A program made the translations under genes and the position numbers. DNA of 64,000 nt, taken from the NCBI RefSeq assembly GCF_026626305.1, contig NZ_JAPNUE010000002.1, positions 248,001-312,000 of the forward strand, given 5' to 3'. This document shows, in pieces, positions 25,612 to 34,155 of the stretch. This stretch comes from Frigidibacter sp. RF13 (lineage in GTDB: Bacteria; Pseudomonadota; Alphaproteobacteria; Rhodobacterales; Rhodobacteraceae). The notes under the pieces were generated by a model, which was not told the DNA's origin, made no database searches, and was given only the letters and a program-made list of their open reading frames with translations. Every line of letters begins with the position of its first letter. The first letter of the stretch is position 1.

Positions 25612-26364
25612 TCAGTTGTCGTCCTCGTCGTCATCCTCGCCCTCGTCGGGCAGGTTGAAGAAGGCGTCGGCGTTCGAGAAATCCTGCGGCGCGGCCTCTT
25701 CGGCCTCGCGGCTCTCGGCCATGAAGCTTTCGATCGCGGCCATTGCCGGATCATGGCGCGCATCGGGCGCCATGCCGAGCGACTGTTCGGTCGAGACGAG
25801 CTTGCGGCGCTCGTCGTCCGACATGATCGCGCCTTCGGCGGCCTTTTTCTTCGCGGCCTTCTGCACGGCGGCATCAAGTTCCGACTGGCGGCAGAGGCCA
25901 AGCGCGACCGGGTCGATCGGTTGGATATTGCCGATGTTCCAGTGGGTCCGCTCGCGGATCGCGGCGATCGTGGGCTTGGTGGTGCCAACGAGCTTGCCGA
26001 TCTGGGCATCCGCCAGTTCGGGGTGGAACTTCACCAGCCACAGGATGGCGGCAGGGCGGTCCTGACGCTTCGACAAGGGCGTGTAGCGCGGGCCGCGGCG
26101 CTTTTCCTCGCCGAGCGCGGCCGCGTTGAACTTCAGCTTCAGCTTGTGAAGCGGGTTCTTTTCGCCCTTCTCGATCTCGGACGCTTCAAGCTGGCTGTTC
26201 GCGATCGGGTCGAAACCCTTCACGCCCACCGCCACATCGCCGTCGGCGATGCCCTGCACTTCCAGCTCGTGCAGCCCGCAGAAATCCGCGATCTGCTTGA
26301 AGCTCAGCGTCGTATTGTCCACCAGCCAGACGGCAGTCGCCTTGGCCATCAGGGGTTTCGTCAT
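25612..26364 (-). CDS. trcR: TrcR/DUF1013-family cell-cycle regulator
   Basis: A 250-residue protein of the DUF1013 family, found throughout alphaproteobacteria and named TrcR. It begins MTKPLMAKATAVWLVDNTTL, then SFKQIADFCGLHELEVQGIADG, an HTH-like segment; a second HTH-like region reads LADAQIGKLVGTTKPTIAAIRE. The C-terminus is a very acidic tail (DEGEDDDEDDN). The family is reported to act with RNA polymerase and cell-cycle genes; the exact role here is inferred from family. The ATG at 26364 follows GAAGGAGAG. It diverges from the RNase T2 gene. Confidence 0.85.
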   Translation of the reverse strand: MTKPLMAKATAVWLVDNTTLSFKQIADFCGLHELEVQGIADGDVAVGVKGFDPIANSQLEASEIEKGEKNPLHKLKLKFNAAALGEEKRRGPRYTPLSKRQDRPAAILWLVKFHPELADAQIGKLVGTTKPTIAAIRERTHWNIGNIQPIDPVALGLCRQSELDAAVQKAAKKKAAEGAIMSDDERRKLVSTEQSLGMAPDARHDPAMAAIESFMAESREAEEAAPQDFSNADAFFNLPDEGEDDDEDDN

Positions 26365-26515
26365 CGGATCTCTCCTTCGCTTCATGCCCCGGGGGGCCGG
26401 ACAAATCTTTCCTGTGCCGGGAAAACGGCTGCGGGCCCTTGGGCGCCGCCATTCCACGTTTTCAGGGAAAGGTTGGGCGCTATATAGTCGCGGACGACTG
26501 CCATGGAAAGAGAAA

Positions 26516-27163
26516 ATGCGCGTAAGCCTCATTGCCTTCTGTCTGTCGCTTGGCCTTTCGGCCGCTGGCCCCGCGCGGGCCGAGGGGGAACGGGCGGGCG
26601 ATTTCGACTATTACATCCTGTCGCTCGGCTGGTCGCCGAGCTGGTGCGCACTGGAAGGCGACGCGCGCGGCGACCGCCAGTGCGACGCGGGCCGGGGGTT
26701 CGGCTTCACGCTCCACGGTCTCTGGCCGCAGTATGAGGAGGGCTGGCCGAGCTATTGCCGGAGTGTCGTGCGCGAGGCGACGCGGGCAGAGACGGCGGCG
26801 ATGGTGGACATTATGGGGTCGGCAGGACTTGCCTGGCATGAATGGAAGAAGCACGGCCGCTGTTCGGGCCTGTCGGCCGGGGATTATTTCGCGCTGTCCC
26901 GCGAGGCCTATCGGGCGGTGACGATACCCGCCGCGTTGCGCGATCTGGCGCGCGATATCCGCCTGCCCGCAAGCGTGGTGGAAGAGGCGTTCATCGAGGC
27001 GAACCCGGGGTTGGCGCCGGGGATGATCACCGTCACTTGCGAAGACGACCGGATCGACGAGGTGCGCCTCTGCCTGGACCCCGACCTTGGCTTCCGTGCC
27101 TGCGCTCCGAATGCGGCGCGTGACTGTCGGCTGAAGGATGCGCTGATGGACAGTGTCCGCTGA
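26516..27163 (+). CDS. Secreted ribonuclease T2
   Basis: A 215-residue RNase T2 with signal peptide (MRVSLIAFCLSLGLSAAGPARA). Both catalytic segments are intact: CAS1 FTLHGLWPQ with His67, and CAS2 WHEWKKHGRCSG with His108, Glu109, Lys112 and His113. Cysteines for disulfides are present. It would cut single-stranded RNA to 3'-phosphates via 2',3'-cyclic intermediates in the periplasm or outside the cell, probably for nucleotide scavenging; purine-catabolic genes lie 7 kb away, though no direct link is shown. The ATG at 26516 was chosen because the signal peptide begins there. Confidence 0.92.
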   Translation: MRVSLIAFCLSLGLSAAGPARAEGERAGDFDYYILSLGWSPSWCALEGDARGDRQCDAGRGFGFTLHGLWPQYEEGWPSYCRSVVREATRAETAAMVDIMGSAGLAWHEWKKHGRCSGLSAGDYFALSREAYRAVTIPAALRDLARDIRLPASVVEEAFIEANPGLAPGMITVTCEDDRIDEVRLCLDPDLGFRACAPNAARDCRLKDALMDSVR

Positions 27164-27165
27164 GG

Positions 27166-28158
27166 TCAGCGCCCGAAGCCGCCCATCATCCGCGCGATAT
27201 CGATCATGCGGTTGGAAAAGCCCCATTCATTGTCGTACCAGCCGAAGACCCGGACAAGGCCGCCCGCCGTCACCCGTGTCTCGGGCAGCGCCATCACGAT
27301 GCTTTCCGGCCGCGCCCGGAGATCGGAAGAGACGAGCGGCCGGTCGGTGACGCCGATCACCCCGCCTGCGGCCTTCAGCGCGGCATTCACCGACGCCACA
27401 CCGGGCCTCGCAGCCAGCGTCACCGTCAGATCGACAGCAGAGACCGAGGCGACGGGCACCCGGACCGCCGCGCCCTCGATCCGCCCGGCAAGCCCGGGCA
27501 GCACCACATCCAGCAGCTTCTGCGCCGAGGTCGTGGTCGGCACCATCGACAGCGCCGCCGCACGCGAGCGGGCGAAATCGGCGGCGGGCGCGTCGACCGT
27601 GGGCTGGCTGCCGGTGTAGCAATGGATGGTGGTCATCCAGCCGGTTTCGACCCCGAACGCCTGATCCAGAAGACGTGCGAGCGGCGCAAGCGCATTGGTG
27701 GTGCAGGAGGCATTCGAGACCACGCGGTGCGCCGCCGTCAGCCCGCCTTCGTTCGCGCCAAGCACCACGGTATAGTCCGCCGTCAGCGCCGGGCCCGACA
27801 CCAGAACCCGCCCCGCCCCGGCCTTCAGCCCGGCGTCCGCCACCGCCCTTGCCCCCGCCCGGCCGGTGCATTCCATCACCAGATCGATATCGGAAAGATC
27901 GAGCGCGGAGAGGTCGCGTTCGCCCGTCAGGCGGATCGGATGGCCATTGACGACAAGCGCGCCGGGGTCCAGCCGCACCTCGCCCCGGAACGGGCCGAAG
28001 GTGGAATCATATTCGAAAAGATAGGCCGCCATGTCCGGCCGGGCGATATCGTTGATCGCGACAACCTCGATTCCGGCTCGCGCGGGGTTCTCGGCCCAGA
28101 CACGCAGGACGGAACGGCCGATGCGGCCGAACCCGTTGATCGCTACCCGAACCGGCAT
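27166..28158 (-). CDS. Glyceraldehyde-3-phosphate dehydrogenase, type I
   Basis: A 330-residue NAD(P)-dependent GAPDH-family enzyme. The Rossmann fingerprint INGFGRIGRS is at the N-terminus; the catalytic cysteine is Cys152 in SNASCTTN, with the partner histidine in TTIHCYTGSQP; the C-terminus ends with WYDNEWGFSNRMIDIAR. The NAD-discriminating acidic residue is in AINDIA. It stands alone, not beside pgk or tkt, so it may be a secondary GAPDH; the main copy would be elsewhere. GGAGGACATC precedes its ATG. It converges with the RNase T2 gene with 2 bp between stops. Confidence 0.9.
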   Translation of the reverse strand: MPVRVAINGFGRIGRSVLRVWAENPARAGIEVVAINDIARPDMAAYLFEYDSTFGPFRGEVRLDPGALVVNGHPIRLTGERDLSALDLSDIDLVMECTGRAGARAVADAGLKAGAGRVLVSGPALTADYTVVLGANEGGLTAAHRVVSNASCTTNALAPLARLLDQAFGVETGWMTTIHCYTGSQPTVDAPAADFARSRAAALSMVPTTTSAQKLLDVVLPGLAGRIEGAAVRVPVASVSAVDLTVTLAARPGVASVNAALKAAGGVIGVTDRPLVSSDLRARPESIVMALPETRVTAGGLVRVFGWYDNEWGFSNRMIDIARMMGGFGR

Positions 28159-28226
28159 GATGTCCTCCGCCCTGATCCGCCTTCACAGATCATGAAGCAT
28201 ATCCGCAGGCAACCGCCGGAAAACCC

Positions 28227-29186
28227 TTATATTGTAACCGATACGCCGAGGCCCCGTGCCTCGGCCCGCCGGACCGCCGCGCCCGCGACGGCAAGGTCCT
28301 GCAGACCGACACCGGTGCCGTCGAAAAGGGTGATCTCTTCCGCGCTCTGCCGCCCCGGCGTCATGCCCGCGATCACCGCGCCGATGGGGGTGATAGCCGC
28401 CTCGCGGATCAGGCCCGCGGCGATCGCATGCTGTGCCTCGCCGATGGTGACAGATTGCGCGACCTCGTCGGTGAAGAGCCGGGCGCGGGCGAGAAGCGAG
28501 GGTTCCACCTCCTGCTTGCCCTTGGTGTCGGTGCCCATGCAGGCCAGATGGGTGCCGGGGCTGACATGGGCCGACATCAGCGAGGCGGCGGGCGAGGAGG
28601 TGATGGTGACGATCACGTCCGCCTCGACCATCCGGTCGAGCGTGACGGCCTCGAACGGCAGGCCAAGGTCTGCCGCGACCTCCCCCAGTTTCGGCAGCAT
28701 ATCGGCATGGTAGTTCCAGCCGATGACCTTCTCGAACCTCCGCACGCGCGCGGCGGCGCGCAGCTGGAAGGCCGCCTGATGCCCGGCGCCGACCATGCCC
28801 AGAACCTTGGCGTCCTTGCGCGCCAGCCGGTCGATCGAGATGGCCGAGGCGGCCGCGGTGCGCAGCGCGGTCAGAAGGTTGCCGCCCACCATCGCGACGG
28901 GCCGACCGGTCTCGGGGTCGAAGAGATAGACGGTCGACTGGTGGTTGGTCATGCCGCGCGCGAGATTGCCGGGGAAATAGCCCCCGGCCTTCACGCCGAG
29001 CATGCCGCCCGCCCGGTCGAGGCCCGACTTGAAGCCGTACTGGCGGTCCCCGCCCAAGGCCTCGCGCACCACCGGGAAGTTATAGGCCTCGCCCCGCGCC
29101 ATGGCGGCGAAGGTCGCCTCGACCGCCGCGAAGGCATCCTCGGCAGAGACCAGATCGGCAATCAGCGCTTCGGGAACGATCAGCAT
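28227..29186 (-). CDS. bhcD: Iminosuccinate reductase (beta-hydroxyaspartate cycle)
   Basis: A 319-residue member of the ornithine cyclodeaminase/mu-crystallin family. In the beta-hydroxyaspartate cycle BhcD reduces iminosuccinate to L-aspartate, regenerating the amino donor. The Rossmann motif is KVLGMVGAGHQAAFQLRA; a substrate-site lysine/arginine region is QYGFKSGLDRAGGMLGVKAGGYFPGN (quoted across two adjoining motifs). Assignment over plain ornithine cyclodeaminase rests on its place as last gene after bhcA, bhcB and bhcC. The ATG at 29186 is preferred; upstream codons are without similarity. Confidence 0.92.
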   Translation of the reverse strand: MLIVPEALIADLVSAEDAFAAVEATFAAMARGEAYNFPVVREALGGDRQYGFKSGLDRAGGMLGVKAGGYFPGNLARGMTNHQSTVYLFDPETGRPVAMVGGNLLTALRTAAASAISIDRLARKDAKVLGMVGAGHQAAFQLRAAARVRRFEKVIGWNYHADMLPKLGEVAADLGLPFEAVTLDRMVEADVIVTITSSPAASLMSAHVSPGTHLACMGTDTKGKQEVEPSLLARARLFTDEVAQSVTIGEAQHAIAAGLIREAAITPIGAVIAGMTPGRQSAEEITLFDGTGVGLQDLAVAGAAVRRAEARGLGVSVTI

Positions 29187-29247
29187 TGCTACCCCATCGA
29201 AAAGAAAAGAGGGTCGGCGGTGCCGACCCCAAGTCTCAGGAAAACGC

Positions 29248-30411
29248 TCAGTAGGCCTTGCCGCGCGCCGAAACCGGCCAGACGCATTCGACCTTGCCAT
29301 TCCGGACGCCGACGTACCAATCGTGGACGTTCGCGGTCGGGTCGCAATGGCCAGGCACCAGCTTGAGCTTGTCGCCCACCTTCAGGACGCCGTTGGGATC
29401 CTCGATGACGCCATGCTCGTCCGAGCATTTGATGTATTTCACATCCGTCCGCCCATAGATGACCGGCAGGCCGCTATCGACCGACTGCGCCTTCAGTCCC
29501 GCATCGCAGATTGCCCGGTCGGCCTTGGTGTGGCTCATGACCGAGGTCAGGATGAAGAAGGCATTCTCCCACTCGCCCTGGTCGATCCGCTTGCCGTCCT
29601 TGTCGAGGATGCGGCCGTAATCGGCGTCCATGAAGGCGTAGGAGCCGCACTGAAGCTCGTTGTAGACGCCGGAACCCGCCTCGAAATAATAGCTGCCCGT
29701 GCCGCCGCCGGACACGAGTTCCGGCTCCAGCCCGTTGGCCTTCAACCCCTGCACCGCATCCGTGACCATGGCGATCGCCGCATCGAGCTTTGCCTTGCGG
29801 TCCTCGTACCTGTCCATGTGCTGCATCGCGCCCTGATAGGCCTGGATGCCGGTGAACTTCAGCCCCGGCGCCGCGTCGATCGCCTTGGCGATGGCGACCA
29901 CATCTTGCGTCGTCGTCACCCCGCAGCGGCCCGCGCCGCAGTCGATCTCGACGAAACATTCGAGCGCAGTACCATGCTTCACCGCCGCCGCCGACAGATC
30001 GGCCACATTCTCCAGATCGTCCACGCAGACGATGATCCGGCTGCCGAGCTTCGGCAGCCGCGCCAGCCGGTCGATCTTGGCCGGGTCGCGGACCTGGTTC
30101 GAGACCAGCACATCCTTGATGCCGCCCCGCACGAAAACCTCGGCTTCCGAGACCTTCTGGCAGCAGACGCCGACTGCGCCGCCCAGGCTTTCCTGCAGCT
30201 TCTGGACATCGACCGACTTGTGCATCTTGCCGTGGCTGCGGTGGCGCATCCCGTGCGCCTTCGCATAATCGCCCATCTTCTTGACGTTCCGCTCCAGCGC
30301 GTCGAGATCGAGGATCAGGCAGGGTGTCTGGATATCCTTCTCGTCCATCCCGGGCTTGGCGGGAATGTCATAGCCCACTTCGAAGTTGGCAAAACGGTCA
30401 TGTGAAGTCAT
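29248..30411 (-). CDS. bhcC: Beta-hydroxyaspartate aldolase
   Basis: A 387-residue PLP enzyme of the D-threonine aldolase / alanine-racemase fold (type III) family. BhcC condenses glycine with glyoxylate to (2R,3S)-beta-hydroxyaspartate. The PLP lysine is expected at Lys62 in RHRSHGKMHKS; metal and phosphate sites are suggested by CFVEIDCGAGRCG, SGGGTGSYYF and VPGHCDPTANVHDWYVG. Length matches the family. It follows bhcB with a 10-bp gap and precedes bhcD by 61 bp. Confidence 0.94.
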   Translation of the reverse strand: MTSHDRFANFEVGYDIPAKPGMDEKDIQTPCLILDLDALERNVKKMGDYAKAHGMRHRSHGKMHKSVDVQKLQESLGGAVGVCCQKVSEAEVFVRGGIKDVLVSNQVRDPAKIDRLARLPKLGSRIIVCVDDLENVADLSAAAVKHGTALECFVEIDCGAGRCGVTTTQDVVAIAKAIDAAPGLKFTGIQAYQGAMQHMDRYEDRKAKLDAAIAMVTDAVQGLKANGLEPELVSGGGTGSYYFEAGSGVYNELQCGSYAFMDADYGRILDKDGKRIDQGEWENAFFILTSVMSHTKADRAICDAGLKAQSVDSGLPVIYGRTDVKYIKCSDEHGVIEDPNGVLKVGDKLKLVPGHCDPTANVHDWYVGVRNGKVECVWPVSARGKAY

Positions 30412-30421
30412 TTTTTGCTCC

Positions 30422-31375
30422 TTACCCCTTCATCCAGGGCAGTTTGTCCAGATCGACATTGCCGCCGGTGATGATCACCCCGACGCGCTTGCCTTTGAAA
30501 TAGTCCCTGTTCTTCAGGATGGTCGCGAGCGGCACGGCGCTGGACGGCTCCATCACCACGCGCAGGTGCTTCCATGTCAGCTTCATCGCCTCGATGATCT
30601 CGGCGTCGGACGCGGTGAACATCTCATGGACATGGGTCTTGACGAAATGCCAGGTCAGGTCTTTGAGCGGCACCAGAAGCCCGTCAGCGATGGTCCTCGG
30701 CGCGTCGTCGGCGATGATATGCCCCGCCTTGAAACTGCGATAGGCATCGTCCGCCTGTTCCGGTTCGGCCGCGATCACTTTCGTCTCGGGTGCCAGCGTC
30801 GAGAGAGTCAGGCAGGTGCCCGAGATCATGCCGCCGCCGCCGATGGGCGCGACGACGAAATCGAGGCCATCCGCATCCTCGACCAGTTCCTTCGAACACG
30901 TACCCTGTCCGGCAATCACGCGCGGATCGTTATAGGGATGAACGAAGTCGCCCCCCGTCGCGGCCTGCACCTTCGCAAACGTCTCCTCGCGCGAGGAGGT
31001 CGAGGGCTCGCATTCAGTGATCTTGCCACCATAGCGGCGCACCGTGTCCTTCTTGGCCTGCGGCGCGGTATGCGGCATCACCACATTGCAGGGAATGCCG
31101 CGCAGCATCGCCGCGTAGGAAAGGCACGAGGCATGGTTGCCCGAGGAATGGGTGGCCACCCCCTTTGCCGCCTGATCATCACTTAGCCCAAAGACGGCAT
31201 TCGTCGCCCCCCGCACCTTGAAGGCGCCCGGCTCCTGAAAGTTCTCGCATTTGAAGAACAACTGCGCGCCCGTCAGCTCGTTCAGATAATCCGACGTGCG
31301 GATCGGCGTCCGGCGGATATGCGGCCGGATGCGCTCGTGCGCCTCAAGCATGTCCTGATAGGTGGGAATATACAT
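30422..31375 (-). CDS. bhcB: Beta-hydroxyaspartate dehydratase
   Basis: A 317-residue fold-type II PLP enzyme of the threonine dehydratase/serine racemase group. BhcB removes water from beta-hydroxyaspartate to give iminosuccinate. The Schiff-base lysine is Lys53 in EPGAFKVRGA, the phosphate loop is PIGGGGMISG, and SSGNHASCLSYAA is the substrate loop. No C-terminal ACT domain is present, unlike biosynthetic IlvA. The ATG at 31375 sits behind GAGGGGGCAGGCG, 11 bp after the bhcA stop. Confidence 0.94.
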   Translation of the reverse strand: MYIPTYQDMLEAHERIRPHIRRTPIRTSDYLNELTGAQLFFKCENFQEPGAFKVRGATNAVFGLSDDQAAKGVATHSSGNHASCLSYAAMLRGIPCNVVMPHTAPQAKKDTVRRYGGKITECEPSTSSREETFAKVQAATGGDFVHPYNDPRVIAGQGTCSKELVEDADGLDFVVAPIGGGGMISGTCLTLSTLAPETKVIAAEPEQADDAYRSFKAGHIIADDAPRTIADGLLVPLKDLTWHFVKTHVHEMFTASDAEIIEAMKLTWKHLRVVMEPSSAVPLATILKNRDYFKGKRVGVIITGGNVDLDKLPWMKG

Positions 31376-31386
31376 CGCCTGCCCCC

Positions 31387-32577
31387 TCACGCCGCCGCTT
31401 TCGCGGGCGCCGCAGCACTTGTCCGGTAATAGTCCTGTGCCGCTGCCACGCCCGAGCCGAGAGCGATTTTCCAGCCAAGATCGGCCATGCACATTTCCGC
31501 GACCGCGAGGCCCGAAAGCATCATTGCGTCCGTCAGGCTGCCCAGATGCCCGATGCGGAAAACCTTGCCCGCCACTTCGCCGAGGCCGACGCCGAAGGCC
31601 ATGTCGTACTTTTGTGCAGCAAGTTTAACGAGGTCGGTGCCGTTGCAGCCTTCGGGCACCACGACCGCCGTCACCGTGTCAGAATAAAGCTCGGGCGAGG
31701 TTGCACAGGGCCGCAGGCCCCAACCCGCAATCGCGCGGCGCACGCCTTCGGCGATGCGGTGGTGCCGTGCCCAGACCGCTTCCATCCCTTCGGCCAGAAG
31801 ATGATCGCACGACACTTTCAGCCCGTTCAGAAGGCCCACGGCCGGCGTATAGGGATAGCCGCCTGCGGCATAGCTTTTGCGCATGTCGCGGAAGTCGAAG
31901 AAGGTGCGCGGCAGCTTCGCGCCCTCCATCGCCGCCAACGCCTTCGGGCTTGCGCCGAGGATCGCGAGGCCCGCGGGCAACATGAATCCCTTCTGGCTGC
32001 CGGTCACGGCGATATCGACGCCCCAGTCGTCCATGCGGAACTCCATCGAGGCGATGGAAGAGACGCCATCCACGAACAGCAGCGCCGGATGGTTGGTGCG
32101 GTCAAGCGCGCGGCGAATCCCCGCGATATCCGACCGGACGCCCGTCGCGGTTTCGTTGTGGGTCGCCAGCACCGCCTTGATCATATGGTCGCGGTCGGCC
32201 CTCAGCGCCGCTTCTATTGCGGCGAGCGGCGCGCCCTGGCCCCACGGCGTCTCGATCACCTGCACGTTCAGCCGGTGACGCTGGCACATGTCGATCCAGC
32301 GGTGGCTGAACATGCCGAAGCGCGCGGCAAGCACCGTGTCGCCGGGGGAGAGCGTATTCGAAATCGCCGCCTCCCAGCCGCCGGTGCCTGTCGAAGGGAA
32401 GATGAAAACCTCGCCCGTCTCGGTCGCAATTACCTTCTTCACGCTCGCGACCGCCGGGGCGAAGATGCCGCCGAACGCCGCCGACCGATGGTCGAGCGTG
32501 GCCATGTCGCAGGCCTTGCGGATCACGTCCGGCATGTTGGTCGGGCCGGGAATAAAGACCGGGTTCTGGTGATACAT
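31387..32577 (-). CDS. bhcA: L-aspartate:glyoxylate aminotransferase
   Basis: A 396-residue class V aminotransferase. BhcA transaminates glyoxylate to glycine with aspartate as donor, yielding oxaloacetate, so that two glyoxylate become one C4 acid over the cycle. The PLP lysine is Lys196 in AVTGSQKGFMLP; TGTGGWEAAISN and LLFVDGVSSIASMEF hold the cofactor contacts. It is the first gene of the bhcABCD operon and is divergent from bhcR. Related serine-glyoxylate aminotransferases are similar, but the four-gene order fixes the assignment. Confidence 0.94.
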   Translation of the reverse strand: MYHQNPVFIPGPTNMPDVIRKACDMATLDHRSAAFGGIFAPAVASVKKVIATETGEVFIFPSTGTGGWEAAISNTLSPGDTVLAARFGMFSHRWIDMCQRHRLNVQVIETPWGQGAPLAAIEAALRADRDHMIKAVLATHNETATGVRSDIAGIRRALDRTNHPALLFVDGVSSIASMEFRMDDWGVDIAVTGSQKGFMLPAGLAILGASPKALAAMEGAKLPRTFFDFRDMRKSYAAGGYPYTPAVGLLNGLKVSCDHLLAEGMEAVWARHHRIAEGVRRAIAGWGLRPCATSPELYSDTVTAVVVPEGCNGTDLVKLAAQKYDMAFGVGLGEVAGKVFRIGHLGSLTDAMMLSGLAVAEMCMADLGWKIALGSGVAAAQDYYRTSAAAPAKAAA

Positions 32578-32638
32578 CGGGCGCTCCCTTCGCTGTCGTC
32601 AGGAGGTTAGGCCGAGAGAGGGCGCACTGCAATTTTTT

Positions 32639-32653
32639 CGAAAATGATTTTCG
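32639..32653. promoter_or_regulatory. Perfect palindrome in bhcA-bhcR intergenic region, candidate BhcR operator
   Basis: CGAAAAT-G-ATTTTCG, a perfect 15-bp palindrome located 62 bp upstream of the bhcA start and 85 bp upstream of bhcR. IclR-family proteins bind short AT-rich palindromes in such divergent regions. The region around it is AT-rich and has further T-tracts. Confidence 0.5.
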
Positions 32654-32737
32654 TCATGTGAAATTAAGGTCTTTCCTTTTGAAATCACTCATGTATTTGT
32701 TTTTCATTCGTCGGAATGGATTTTCGGAGATTTGAGA

Positions 32738-33562
32738 ATGTCCGTCGCACGCCCCCGAGGCCGCCCCAGAAGCTTCCATGACAAGACCGATCAGAACATG
32801 GTCCAGTCGCTCGACCGGGCGCTCCTGATCCTGCGCACGCTGAGCGAATCGAGCGGGCTGACCCTGACCGAACTGGCGCAGGAAAGCGGGAATTCAGTCC
32901 CCACCGTCTACCGCGCGCTCACGACGCTGCAGTCGCACGGCTTCGCCGAGGTGGAGGAACCCGGCCAGCTCTGGCATGTAGGCGGCGGTGCCTTCCGCGT
33001 CGGGTCGGCATTTCTAAGACGCACCAAGATCGTCGACCGTGCCCGCCAGCCGATGGACCGGCTGATGCGGCTGACCGGGGAAACCGCGAACCTCGGGGTC
33101 GAACATCGCGATCAGGTGCTGTTCCTTGCCCAGGTCGAAACGCATGAGGCGATACGCGCCTTCTTCCCTCCCGGCACGCTCGGCGCGATGCATGTGTCGG
33201 GCATCGGCAAGGCGCTTCTCGCCTGGATGCCGCCCGCGCGGGTGGCCGAGATCGTCGGGCAGGGGAACCTTGCACGCTTCACGGCGCAGTCGCACGCCGA
33301 TCTCGCCTCCCTGTCGGCCGATCTCGAACGGACCCGGGCGCGGGGTTATGCCATTGACGATCAGGAACGCGCCGAAGGCATGCGCTGCGTCGCCGCGCCG
33401 ATCTTCAACGCCCATGGCGAACCGGTCGCGGGCCTGTCGATCTCGGGCCCGACCTTCCGGGTCGATCTGGGACAAACAGATCGGCTTGGCGCCTTGGTGT
33501 GCGCGGCAGCGGATGAGGTGACGATCGCAACCGGCGGTGTTTCACCAAAGGACCGCCGATAA
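32738..33562 (+). CDS. bhcR: IclR-family regulator of the beta-hydroxyaspartate cycle
   Basis: A 274-residue IclR-family regulator. The N-terminal winged helix covers about residues 20-80 (ALLILRTLSESSGLTLTELA ... SVPTVYRALTTLQSHGF); the C-terminal GAF-like effector domain includes HVSGIGKALLAWMPPARV and ARGYAIDDQERAEGMRCVAAPI. BhcR of Paracoccus denitrificans senses glyoxylate and controls bhcABCD; the divergent position here matches. The ATG at 32738 is taken over a TTG two codons earlier. Two large palindromes follow its stop. Confidence 0.92.
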   Translation: MSVARPRGRPRSFHDKTDQNMVQSLDRALLILRTLSESSGLTLTELAQESGNSVPTVYRALTTLQSHGFAEVEEPGQLWHVGGGAFRVGSAFLRRTKIVDRARQPMDRLMRLTGETANLGVEHRDQVLFLAQVETHEAIRAFFPPGTLGAMHVSGIGKALLAWMPPARVAEIVGQGNLARFTAQSHADLASLSADLERTRARGYAIDDQERAEGMRCVAAPIFNAHGEPVAGLSISGPTFRVDLGQTDRLGALVCAAADEVTIATGGVSPKDRR

Positions 33563-33566
33563 CGCG

Positions 33567-33590
33567 GAAAATCCTTCGCGAAGGATTTTC
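33567..33590. terminator. 24-bp perfect palindrome after bhcR
   Basis: GAAAATCCTTCG joined directly to its reverse complement, ending TTTTC, four bases after the bhcR stop. The A/T runs lie inside the arms, so either strand gives a hairpin ending in U residues. It probably terminates bhcR. Confidence 0.7.
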
Positions 33591-33610
33591 TGCTGCTGTC
33601 GCGCGGGGGG

Positions 33611-33638
33611 CCGAAGAATTTTCGCGAAAATTCTTCGG
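33611..33638. terminator. 28-bp perfect palindrome between bhcR and uraH
   Basis: CCGAAGAATTTTCG joined to its reverse complement, 12 bp past the uraH stop. It shares the TTCGCGAA centre with its neighbour at 33567-33590. It probably terminates uraH on the minus strand. Confidence 0.7.
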
Positions 33639-33650
33639 CGGCAAAGTCGC

Positions 33651-34010
33651 TCAGCTACCGCGATAGGTCGACATGCCGAAGGGCGACAAGAGAAGCGGCA
33701 CATGATAATGCGCTTCCGGATCGGAAATGCCGAAGCGGATCGGGATCTGATCGAGGAAGCGCGGGCTTTCCGGCGGCGCTCCGGTCCGGTCGAGATAGTC
33801 GCCCGCGAAGAACAGCAGCTCATAAGTGCCGACCGCGAACTTGCCCTTGGGCAGGATCGGCCCGTCCGTCCGCCCGTCTGCGTTCGTCACCGCCTCGGCG
33901 ATCTTCTTGTGGCTGTTGCCGCTCAGCCGGTAGAGCGCGATCTTCATCCCCGCCGCAGGCAGGCCGCGCGCGGTGTCGAGCACATGGGTCGTCAGATATC
34001 CCTCGGCCAT
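33651..34010 (-). CDS. uraH: 5-Hydroxyisourate hydrolase (transthyretin-like)
   Basis: A 119-residue HIU hydrolase, which opens 5-hydroxyisourate to OHCU in urate breakdown. Signature ends are both present: LTTHVLDTARGLPA near the N-terminus with the catalytic histidine, and the C-terminal tetrad YRGS. HYHVPLLLSPFGMSTYRGS carries the rest of the active site. The ATG follows GGAGGATAT. No signal peptide, so cytoplasmic. It is divergent from the puuE-uraD fusion. Confidence 0.95.
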   Translation of the reverse strand: MAEGYLTTHVLDTARGLPAAGMKIALYRLSGNSHKKIAEAVTNADGRTDGPILPKGKFAVGTYELLFFAGDYLDRTGAPPESPRFLDQIPIRFGISDPEAHYHVPLLLSPFGMSTYRGS

Positions 34011-34155
34011 ATCATCCTCCGTCTGGCCCCCATCATGCGCTGTGCGCAAAATCCGCAACAGCGGCAGAGCCCTATAAGACTTTCTGGATTTTGGCGATAA
34101 TCCTTTCGCCGATCGCGTACTATCAAAGAGCAACCGTTGCAGGAAGGCGCCCGTC

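Noticed and set aside
33563..33650. CRISPR repeat pair
   Set aside because: Only two palindromes with different arms and no spacer array; they read as hairpins near stops.
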